From Adiantum capillus-veneris (Eukaryota > Streptophyta > Polypodiopsida > Polypodiales > Pteridaceae): a DNA stretch of 64,000 nt. The notes beneath the pieces were generated by a model. The model ran no database searches, was not told the origin of the DNA, and saw only the letters and a list, made by a program, of their open reading frames with translations. Numbering within the stretch: position 1 is the stretch's first letter; every line of letters begins with the position of its first letter. Shown in pieces: positions 1 to 9,239 of the stretch. The DNA is taken from assembly GCA_014529385.2 (NCBI GenBank), contig CM043959.1, positions 55,434,253-55,498,252 on the forward strand, read 5' to 3'. The position numbers and the translations under genes are program-made.

Positions 1-108
1 TGTTGATCATGGTCTCTATGGCAGATTTTTGCTTCAATCATAATTTTATACAATACTTGTCGATTTTTGTTGTGTGTTTTCTATAGTGACTTTTGAAACC
101 TCTTGCAG

Positions 109-782
109 GAGATACCATTGGCTGGGTTGAGAGATTTTGTCGTGCATCAGAGATGGCTATTCATCATCGCATTGTGGTCCTCCATCATGGAGCTTATGGT
201 TATGGTAATAGCTTCGGTGGTCGGATTGAGGTAATGCTCTTCTACATATTAACTTGTTTGTTTCTCATTTTGGTGTGTTATTATTATTGTGATTGCCCTC
301 TAATTGTCTATGTGGTGGTGTAGTGTCATTGTTCTCTCTTACTTATGGTGCATAGGGTTGGCATGCAACCACCTTGCTTTGTGGTTGAGAGCACCCCACT
401 ATTCAATCGGCTTGGCATGCAGCCTTTGGATTCTTACATGATGCACCATCTTCCAGAGTCTTCTCTAGCCAGATCATCATCAAGGGAGCCATGGCGTGGT
501 GGCTTGCAACGAAGTCACACTTTTATTGCATGTTTTGTGGAGCTTCTTTGTAGGCCTGGAGGTCTTTGTTTGGAGTTGGGATGTGGTACATTGCCCGTAT
601 TGGCAGCATGCTTAGCCACAGGGCGGGTGTGTGCAGCACTCGGCATTGATGACACTTTGATTTCCGATTATGTGCAATCATTATTTCTCCCTAAAAAGCG
701 AAGCAGAGAGGGAGTCTCCACCTCTCTTGATGTTGATGATGTGGGTGACATGCCTTCGCGTGTCAACCCCTTTGATGACTAG
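109..782 (+). CDS. Partial spliced gene with amino-methyltransferase-like SAM motif
   Basis: The first visible exon runs from about 109 (after acceptor CTCTTGCAG) to 230, before donor GTAATG. The second runs from about 354 (acceptor GGTGCATAG) to the stop at 780-782. Exon 2 encodes a block like the C-terminal part of N4/N6 amino-methyltransferases: a W-x-GG-x-QRS stretch, then FVELLCRPGG, then LELGCGTLPVLAA and GRVCAALGIDD. This resembles the order in beta-class enzymes, where an HPTQKP-like box and helix precede SAM motif I near the C-terminus. Motif I is LELGCG rather than the usual DPFxGSG. The catalytic DPPY-type motif would lie upstream of the window and is unseen. Joining the two exons as drawn leaves a one-base phase uncertainty, so the gene may be decayed or use another junction. 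Substrate is unknown; a generic class I methyltransferase is the alternative. Confidence 0.4.
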
Positions 783-1503
783 TGAGAGTCCACCTTACAC
801 TTCATTTCCCCCAACTATTTTATGTTTCCATCATACTTTTATGCTATTTTGTCACTTTTTTGTATCATTGTTTAGTATTTGAAAATTATGGATAATGATT
901 CAAACAACAATTTGAGATTTCTTGTGTTTTTATGATGTAGATTTTGTATTGCTTGCATGTGGATTGTGAGACTTATCTTTTTCTTTTTGTATGAAAGTGT
1001 GTTGTCAGTTTATGCTGAGGGGATTGCAAAGACCATGGCTGCTGATATACAATACGATTTTGACACCCACAAGAAGTGTTAGAGACACAATGTCTTTATT
1101 GATGATGAGTGTGACTCTTTATAGTCACGAGATAGAACCATAGCATTTCTTGTTGTTATTAGAGTGCAGAGGCACGACATGTTGTTCTCTATATTCCACT
1201 AAATATTCCACTTGTTATCTTACAACTCTAAAGAAATCTCTCTTTTTTTGTATAAGATATGGCAATTCTCTCTTAGTATAGTTTAGAAAATTTGTAGATG
1301 TATGAGCATTGTTGACTTGCATTAGATTGCTTCGTAAAATTTCAAGTTAAAATAAAAATTATGGTGTTGAATGTAGTTGTGGATCATTGCATGGTTTGTA
1401 ATAGCTTTGCTACTAGCTTGGGTTTCTCATTGCTCGACATCAAGTATCAACTGCGCAAAAGAATCTAGAGTCTAATTTTGAACAATTATATTGCTACGAT
1501 TAC
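783..1503. other. Gene-poor stretch with a possible decayed exon
   Basis: AT-rich sequence. A short plus-strand segment near 1000-1080 reads as plausible protein (VYAEGIAKTMAADIQYDFD) but ends in TAG after about 25 codons. It could be a broken downstream exon of the methyltransferase-like gene. Nothing else is recognisable. Confidence 0.25.
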
Positions 1504-1513
1504 TTAGGGATTC

Positions 1514-1543
1514 AAGATCCTACTATTATTAAAGTAGGATCTT
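1514..1543. repeat. Perfect 11-bp inverted repeat, candidate Helitron 3' hairpin
   Basis: AAGATCCTACT at 1,514-1,524 is the exact reverse complement of 1,533-1,543, with an 8-base loop. On the minus strand the hairpin is followed six bases later by CTAA (1,507-1,504), matching the CTRR ending of Helitrons. The next base is G, whereas canonical insertions have T, so the terminus is tentative. Confidence 0.45.
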
Positions 1544-1792
1544 CATTCATCTTTCTTATCAAAGCCCATTTGGTTTCTTTATTTCATTTGCTCGGATTTT
1601 CCTTCGCTCGAAAAATCTCGTTGGCCATACGGTAAGACTCGGTGTATTCAATGTCCGTTGTTTTTTGCTCGGTTGATTGTCGTGCTTGAGAAGAAGAACT
1701 TGAGTCTTGTTGTCCTGTTCTGCACAGCAAAAGCAGGAAAATAAGAAACAGGATTACTGCAAGATTGCATGTTGAAAATTGAGAATATTAGA

Positions 1793-2380
1793 CTATATAA
1801 TTGAGGGGGGTATTTCTTGAATTTTTTTCATGGTGGTGTCACCTATGGGTGGGTTGTCGATGTTGATGAAAGCGTACGGATAGTCACTTCCAAAGCGTGC
1901 TTTGTAAACATCCTTGTTGTGTTGCCACATCAGCTTTTGCTCTGTAATTGATGGTGGCTCTTCATTGCACTGTCTCTTGAAGCTTGCGAAGATCTCACTT
2001 GCGTCATTGTTCGTTGTATCTAAGAGGTCCTCGAGCGCAACATCGTAGCCATAGTGCAACATCTCTAGAATGTAGGGCTTTATTGGTGTCTTCAATTGAA
2101 GCAAACGATTACCGTCCTCGACTGTCATGAGATCCTCGGGCACGTCAACCTCTATAGATAGTTTGCAAATGATCTCCTTCATTAGACCTAGAAAAAAAGA
2201 GTATTAGAAGGGACAAACTAATTTTTTTTCCTTGTAAAAAAGCATGTTTTTTTACTGTTTATTGTAGACAACAAAGCAATGAGAAGAAGGAAAAGATAAA
2301 ATTGCATGTGTGTAGAGCTAACCTGTTGCTCTTATGATACCCATTCTCTTGTTTTGTTCGAGCTGCTTTACGGATATGTC
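1793..2380 (-). CDS. Spliced ORF of unknown function beside the Helitron helicase
   Basis: A 129-codon open stretch ends in TAG at 1,793-1,795. Its most upstream Met (2,182) is probably internal: two codons before it is acceptor TTTTTCTAG, and a matching donor GTTAGC lies at 2,322-2,317. This joins an exon 2,187-1,793 in phase to an exon ending at 2,323 that encodes DISVKQLEQNKRMGIIRAT. The intron is 135 bp (2,188-2,322). The product is acidic (VDVPEDL, VEDGNRLLQ, LDTTNNDASE) with no motif I recognise. The upstream exon is open only to about 2,389; a further open stretch at 2,390-2,623 may belong to the gene. It could be a Helitron accessory gene or a captured host fragment. Confidence 0.4.
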
Positions 2381-2922
2381 TATTAACAATCACAATTTAG
2401 CATAGTTTGCAAAACCCTTGATGTAAGTGTCCGGGCGACAACCTGCCAGGTTAAGTAGGTGCATTTGCCTCTCTGTTGGATACTGACGTGGTTCGATTTG
2501 GGGGTTTTTCTTTGAGGCAATGTTTTGCTTGAAAAGGGTAACAAGTCTCTCCAAGGTTATACAAATGCGATCAGTATTTTGTGTGCATTGGAGGAACATA
2601 ATGTGATATGTTTTATAGATCAATATACCTTTGAATTGCTCATTTTATTCTCTTCGTTATCTATGTTTCCTGCAATGGTGACACAATTAGAGTTCATACT
2701 GAAAAAAACCAATAGTATAATTGTGCAGAACCGTTGAGAAAGTGTTCATAAGAATCGAGACAAAAGTAGAGCGCAAGATAATGCTACAGAGAGTGGAGTG
2801 CAAGTTAATGAAAGTTTCGAAATATCAACATGGAAGAACTCTTGAGACATCAGTTATATATTTATAGATTATTTGTTGCACAAATGTTGAAAAACAAAGT
2901 CATATGAAAATTTTACGAACTA

Positions 2923-4496
2923 TTAGATTACATGATCAACTAGCCACCAAAACTTTCCTAATGAGTTCCGTGTATAATATGAGTGGAACAGGGGGAAATA
3001 TATCAGGAGTCGATAGATTGAGAAGTCGGAGATTTCAATGATCTGTGTCACGATAACATGACGTATGCAAGCCCCGGTGCAAATGCATCTTTGAAGATAA
3101 GAAGAACTTTGGTAGAAATTGTTGCACCCTGTGCCTTGTGTCCAGTCATGGCGTATGCAAGTGTCAAGGGGAATGTGGATTTGTGAAACCATGTGCCATT
3201 GACTGCAGTTTTTTTATGCTTTGTTCGACGAAGTGCCATCTTTTTACCGGTACAATGAATGAGAACAACGATACATATAAGTTGACCTTCGTTGTTATGC
3301 GTTATGGCGTCAACAGTACATGTTGCACCGTTTGCTGCATCGATTGTTAAGTCGATGTTTTCAGTGATCATGCAACGATCCCCAATTGCGATCGAGTCCA
3401 GCTCGTTGAACTTAGGGTCTAGGAGCCATTGCTGAAGTACATTTATGTTACCCGCGTTCGTCTTCATGTCAACTCTTGTAATGTCAGTTTGATTGTACAA
3501 CTTATTCAAGGCAAGGTTGTTGTAGTGTTGGACGTCTAATCTCTGAGTGCAAATTATTGTAGTGGAGTCGTTGATGTAGTCATGAACATGTGATTCATCT
3601 ATAATGCATGCTCCCAAGGTACAATTGATCTCATATGTGGTTGTTCTTCTTTCACGAATAATGGTCAAGAATTGGAGGACTTCAGGGTCCGTTGCATGCC
3701 GTATGGAGCATGACATCTTGTAGAAAGTTGCATGCAGCCAGTGCACCAAGCTTGTGATATGGCATGCTTCACAAAGGTCCCGTGCGTGATTACAAATTGG
3801 GGGCAACTGTGCAAGGTCACCAAGCAAGAGAATACATTTGTTGTTGAAGGGATCTGTCAATGTACCGCTTGTTACGTTGACAATCTGTCTTATGATAAGA
3901 TCAAAAGTGGTCCGTGTTAACATAGATAGCTCGTCTATGATTATAATATCCAAATATCGTTCTTCGGTTTCGTGAATAGAGAGGGGATACTGTTGATTCC
4001 TTGTTGGTATCTTGAATTGATAATGGATTGTAGATGCAATGCTGCTAAGTCTTGTTGCTGCAGCTCTGGTCGATGCAGCAAGTATGACACTCATGTTTCG
4101 TATGACATACTCATATGTCAAATATCTGATAAGATGTGTTTTTTCGCTCCCTGGTGTCTCTGTGACGACATGCAAGCCATTCTTGGCATTCAATAATTTG
4201 TTGTATATATTTAATTGTTCCGTTATGAGTTCTGAGTCATTGACAGCAGCGAACTTCTTCAATATGGCTAGTGACTTTACTCGATGGTGGTACATGTCTG
4301 GGTCATTATCTGTTGCAGGTGTAATTGTTTCATTTGCTCTTCGCAATGCAGTTCTCTGAAGTATTATATGGACAAACTGATCGATTTGTTCATTGACTAG
4401 CATGTTTCTTTGTGTGTACTCTGTAATGTACATCTCCAAGTCCTCGTTGCTTTGGATCAGATCCCTTGTCTGACACTCTACGAAGTAAGAGCCCAT
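2923..4496 (-). pseudogene. Helitron Pif1-like helicase domain
   Basis: 482 codons are open from ATG at 4,496 to a TGA at 3,048-3,050. SF1B helicase motifs are in order: Walker A-like TETPGSEKTHLIR (about residues 112-124), Walker B IIIIDELSML (about 184-193), motif III LLLGDLAQLPP, motif V AYAMTGHKAQGATI and motif VI GLAYVMLS at the very end. The Walker A loop has Glu where GxGKT needs Gly, which would be expected to impair ATP binding. At motif VI the frame breaks, apparently by loss of about four bases around 3,050; the expected C-terminal tail continues in another frame to 2,923. The frame is shared with the Rep segment across the TAG at 4,518-4,520, so this was one RepHel protein. Confidence 0.8.
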
Positions 4497-4517
4497 TGTA
4501 TTATCAGCTGATAGAAG

Positions 4518-5696
4518 CTATGTCTCTCTTCGGAAGCATACATGACGTAGCAAGATATTATAGAAGAAGGCTTCTATGTGGTGTCCTGGATGGTATTCTG
4601 TGAACCTGACCAATCTTTTTTGATGTTTAATGGCATTGCCATAGTTGTCCAGCAAAGGTGTAGATTGTGCACTTTGTCGACGTTTTTCGACAATGTGGTT
4701 TTTGTGGTACTCAAAGAATGTCAAGGTTTCAAGGGTGGTTGGTCTAGCACAATACAAATCAACAGGGTGCATCACAACATTGTGTGATTTGGGCATGATA
4801 TGTTGTATGAGTTCTGGAGGAAATGAATCTATGTAGAATAAAGCGTCGCTTTTTGTTATGATTGGAATCTGTAAGCAGTTCAATGCAGCTTCTGTAGCAG
4901 AAATTGTCTTAGTCAAAAGAGCAGAAGCTATCAGTTGCAGTTTGATCTTGTCGAGTCCTTCCAAACCCAATTTTGTGGCTGCTTCTGTAGATATGTTCAA
5001 TGGTCCAATATCTTCAATCTTCATTGTGTACTTGAGGAGATAATACGACAAAGATGAATTTGTGACACGTTGGATATTCATATAAGCGCCCCAAAGTAGA
5101 AGAACAGTTGAATGGTACGGAACCACATTTTGATCATCGTGAGTTGGTCGATAGTGCATCCACTTCAAAGAATGGGAATCTAGAGATGGACAAGGATTTG
5201 GTTGAATGTCGTATGGAAATCCGTACTTGCATTTGCCATTGTGGCTGTGGACGTGACATGCATCGCGACATACATGCATTTGTTTCTTAAGGACGAGTTC
5301 ACGAAGTGTGCTTGCATGCATTTCATCAGCAAGTGAAATAGGAATATGGGCAGAAATCTCTGATGCTATTTACTCGATGTCGTTCTCATCCACCCATCGG
5401 ATGACATGGGCATGAAGGGATCCTCTATTTTGGATCTCATATCGTATAAGGTGGTGATGAATTCGGCCCAGGATCTGGCTTCCTTGTAAGATATAGCGAT
5501 TTATGAACTGTTTTAATCGATTGTGAAAGAGCAATGCACATTCAATTGGACAATCTTTCCAAGAGAACTCAGCGTTGAATGTCCGATCTATCCTCTCGAT
5601 TGTACGGATCTCATTCCATTTTGAGGTGGTCACTTCATCAGTTGTGAAAGTAATGAATATGTTTGGCAAACCCCATGCATCAACCATGGTGATCAA
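4518..5696 (-). pseudogene. Helitron HUH Rep nuclease domain
   Basis: Two open stretches in one frame are separated by TAA at 5,370-5,372. The upstream part has Helitron-like N features (GLPNIFITFT) and the metal-binding HUH site RGSLHAHVIRW. The downstream part has a Cys/His cluster ending KCKYGFP and the paired catalytic tyrosines YLLKYTMK, as expected for a two-tyrosine rolling-circle Rep. HUH and both tyrosines are intact, so loss of function here comes from nonsense codons, not from the active site. A TAG at 4,518-4,520 separates it from the helicase. Confidence 0.8.
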
Positions 5697-5844
5697 ATCC
5701 TTTAATGAACGTCTATGCCAGGAGGTTGAAGCGAAATATGTTCCTTATGGCTTCCTCGTCGTTTGCATTCTTGTGTGCTCTTTTGTACTTGTCGATATCT
5801 CTCTGCAGAATGGTGGTTGTTGTATTGTTCACGATCAAAATTGC

Positions 5845-6995
5845 CTATTTTAGCTGGTACATTAGCAGGAGGTATGGCTTGTACAATGTATACAAAGAGA
5901 ATAGGATGTGGATTCTCATTCGAATGTAGTCACTGAATCGAATCTGTCCATTGTATTGGCCATGTCCATAAGGAAAGAAGAATGGAAAAAGAGCTAACAT
6001 TATTGTGATGTCTTTGAAATCTGATATCCGGCTTGGCAAGCTATTGTACATGAAGGAAGCTACACGACTGAGAAGCATATCTCCGTTGCGGAGCTGTATG
6101 GAACCAAACTCATGCGTGTCGTATGTGGTCTATGCGTGTCGTCTTGATGGCTCAGCTAATGTTTCCAAAATCGAGAAGCTGTTTTCATTATGGGCTTGCT
6201 CCATCAAGTCGAAGGGTTGTACCTCTGAATGACGACGGATCATTTCTCCTAGAACCTCTTCAAACAATATGCACAATCCTATTCTTTTGTGTGGTCGTTC
6301 GGCCATGCACTTATATCTCTGCAATATGGGATTGTTCTTGATATTGAAAGCCAGGACATCTGAAATGGTTGAGGTGGATAGCTCATGACTTGTAGAGTGT
6401 AGACTAGAAGCACTTGACCAAAATATTAGTGGGTTATCTATCAATGACCTCCGCTCTAGTGATCCTCTATTGCATGTGTAGTTTTTGTCACATTGATCGA
6501 TACATCTATAATGCTAAGTAGTTGTGGGTGCATTTGTCGAGCAGAGAGAATACGCTCTATGTAGTCAGGTATATGAATGACAATGTATCTTTGATGGAAA
6601 TTAGTTATTTTACAAGAAGTACACGTCGTCCATGACAATATATCTTTATGGGAATTAGTTGTTTTACAAGAAGTACACGTCGTCCATGAGTATTTGACTT
6701 CTGCATGTTCCAAAGTGCTCAACAACAATACTGAAGTGAGTGCAACAGGAGTGTCTATGTCATTTGTCTCATGGCCTTGTTTGTCGTTGTACGTGAGGTT
6801 TGTCACCGCTCAAGAAGGACACAGTTCTAGATTGTGATCGAGGATGTCACATTGCATGATCCAATCTTTATATAATGGAGTAATTTCAAACCATGACCTA
6901 GCATATGGATGGTAAGCTGCTTTCAACTTGGCTGCGGTTCGTTTCCTGGCATCGTGACACTTGGACTGTAACCTTGCAGGCCTTGAGAACTTCAT
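5845..6995 (-). pseudogene. Helitron RepHel N-terminal region, broken
   Basis: Fragments run 6,995-6,810, 6,806-6,456, 6,444-6,130 and 6,078-5,845 in more than one frame. The last carries the typical pre-Rep signature (ALFPFFFPYGHGQYNG, then RFSDYIRMR). The second contains CxxC zinc-ribbon-like motifs (WTTCTSCK) duplicated by an in-frame 54-bp tandem repeat. The 6,995 ATG starts a basic segment (RPARLQSKCHDARKRTAAK). Frameshifts or unrecognised introns separate the pieces. Confidence 0.6.
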
Positions 6996-7000
6996 ATTGA

Positions 7001-8048
7001 TACCTACTATGGGAGAAATGAGGACAAATATAGTATGGCATCAATTGTTTAGGTGAAAAGTTAAGATGCAAAAAGTGGATTTACGATTGCAATATACTAC
7101 ATGTGTTTACTACTAAAAGAGTTGTATGTATAATTAATATATATAGATGTTGGTCGACATCGATTGTATAGTTACGAAAGCAGTATGCAAGTAAAGCAAA
7201 CTGAAGGAAGCAAGCTACAAAATTCTAAAACAAGCAAGTCGATAAAGCATCAATGAATTGCAATTTGAAATGAAGTGCTTCACTGACCTGAAATGTGGTA
7301 CAGATGTTTTTGGATTGTCCAAGCTACACGCCGATCTTTGGCTCAAGCTACAGGAAAGGAATGTGAATAGTTAAACATTTTATCCTGTAGTGAAGCGCCA
7401 TAAATTGAAGATGCTAAGTATATAGTGCATGGCATGCAGAAGTGCCATACAAAAGTATGGTGGAGAGTTGGTATTGAGGTCTCTCCAAAAGTTATAAGAA
7501 ACGGAAGTTGTGCCCTGTCCCGTAGTGTTTATGTGTTGCGCCAAGCAAACGCGTAGTCATAGGGAGTTGGATGGAGATAACGAACCTTGCAGTGTAGTCC
7601 AGCCATAGTTACGCTTGTGCAATCCAAATGTCCAAGATCGTGAGTATATGTTTTCTCTACAAGACACAAATTACGCATTAGCATAATACAGGGCATGCAA
7701 GGAAAAACAAGGCAGTGTCATCGTTTGCCTCATCGGCATGTTGGAATCGACCTTTTTTTTCACGGGCCAGACCCACCTACGTCTACCTTACCTTGTGAAA
7801 TTGCGCCCCCCCATGATGGACAATATGTCAAGTATGTGCAAGGTGAGGCTCGTTTTGACATAATTTTGCTGCATCTAGGTTGGTTTTACGATTTTCGTAG
7901 AACTTTGGATGCATGTCAACTTGATGCAATGATGAAGGATTTTGGGGACTTGTGGTTCAAAACTAGAGATTGCCTTGAATTTCTTGAGATTGGAATAGAC
8001 ATGATGGGCATGAGTTAAGCTCGTATAAACATAAACAGATACGGACAT
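7001..8048. other. Helitron 5' flank, no supported gene
   Basis: AT-rich leader-like sequence. A stretch around 7,440-7,560 resembles 52,020-52,110. An ATG-started 107-codon frame at 7,695-8,018 has no recognisable motif and runs toward a microsatellite; it is not supported as a gene. Confidence 0.3.
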
Positions 8049-8049
8049 G

Positions 8050-8111
<62 letters not shown>

Positions 8112-8321
8112 GCATACACACACACACATGGCATCGGTCTGTTCTAGTTCTATTGAAATAGAAGATGTCACATTTGAATCGATGATCAGTTGGCATAATC
8201 CTATGTCTCTTCTCTGTCTGGCAAAGTCTGTTCTAGTGCTATTGAAACAGAAGATATCAGATTTCAATCGATGGTCATTTGGCATAATCTAGAATCGATT
8301 CAACAGCAACAGACGCAGGCA

Positions 8322-8407
<86 letters not shown>

Positions 8408-8481
8408 GGCATCGGTCTATTCTAGTCCTACTAAAATAGAAGATTTCAGATTTGAATCGATGTTCAGTTGGCATATTCCTA

Positions 8482-8526
<45 letters not shown>

Positions 8527-8590
8527 GGCACAGGTTTGGTCTAGTGCTACTGAAACAGAAGATATCATATTTTAATCGATGATTAATTGT
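8049..8590. repeat. (CT)n/(CA)n microsatellites with four diverged about 70-bp units
   Basis: CT tracts lie at about 8,052-8,087, 8,326-8,404 and 8,490-8,523, and a CA tract at 8,087-8,128. Between them a unit starting ATGGCATCGGTCT and ending near GAATCGATGATCAGTTGGCAT recurs at about 8,128, 8,219, 8,405 and 8,524. The microsatellite and unit form a compound repeat. Confidence 0.8.
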
Positions 8591-8864
8591 GAACCTGCTA
8601 GGAATTTCTGAATTGCTGTGAACTTGATTAATTGCGAACCTGCTGGGAATTTCTGAATTGTTGTGAACTTGCGAAACTGCTGCACTGCTGCTGTGGACCT
8701 GGTTGGTGCGGACGTGGCTTTTGCGGACTTGCGAACTTGCTGCATTGATGCTGCGGACGTGCCTGGTGCGAACCTGCTCCACTGATGCTGTTGTGGACGT
8801 GCCTGATGCTGTTGCGGACCTTATGGCTATGAAGTGCTTGAATTGACGTACGTGCAGCGGCTTT
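8591..8864. repeat. Degenerate short tandem repeats
   Basis: Phrases such as GAACTTGC, GAACCTGCT, GCGGACGTG and TGAATTGCTGTGAAC recur irregularly. No coding signal was seen. Confidence 0.5.
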
Positions 8865-9175
8865 ATTTACGTAAAGCTTTTTACTGCACCGGCTTTATTT
8901 TTAAGTGAAGCTTTTTATTACACATGGAGGCTCGTGACCATGTGATTTCAGTTGTGGGCAAAGGCTTGGATCGTGCCAAGTGGCTACCTGTGGGCTCAAA
9001 GATCCAGAAAAGGACCTTTTATTTACGTAAAGCTTTTTACTACAGCGACTTTATTTTTAAGTGAAGCTTTTTATTACACATGGAGGTTCGTGACCATGCG
9101 ATTTCAGTTGTGGGCAAAGGCTTGGATCATGCCAAGTGGCTACCTGTGGGCTCAAAGATCCACAAAAGGACCTTT
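8865..9175. repeat. 156-bp direct tandem duplication
   Basis: 8,865-9,020 repeats at 9,021-9,175 with few differences. Both copies start ATTTACGTAAAGCTTTTTAC and end near AAAAGGACCTTT. It lies directly upstream of the PPR reading frame and may include its 5' UTR or promoter. Confidence 0.85.
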
Positions 9176-9239
9176 GGCTCACCAAGTGCGAAGCTCATTG
9201 CACTGACGAGCAAATTCTTATTGCCAGTCTTAATGGCTG

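Larger units (their letters stand above)
1504..7000 (-). mobile_element. Decayed autonomous Helitron
   Basis: Minus-strand fragments follow the order of a Helitron RepHel protein: N-terminal Helitron-like region (about 6,995-5,845), HUH Rep nuclease (5,696-4,518) and SF1 Pif1-like helicase (4,496-2,923). Helitrons replicate by rolling circle, with Rep nicking through paired tyrosines and the helicase unwinding. From 5,696 to 3,048 the reading frame is one continuous frame broken by only two nonsense codons; upstream of 5,696 it is more disrupted. A candidate 3' terminal hairpin lies at 1,514-1,543. The 5' TC end was not found, so the upper boundary is approximate. A spliced ORF of unknown function lies between helicase and hairpin. 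Confidence 0.75.

Noticed and set aside
8047-8474. Reading frames made of SLSLSL, THTHTH or RERERE
   Set aside because: Translations of dinucleotide microsatellites, here and at 11,345, 23,830, 40,409, 46,577, 47,561, 48,557 and 50,708.
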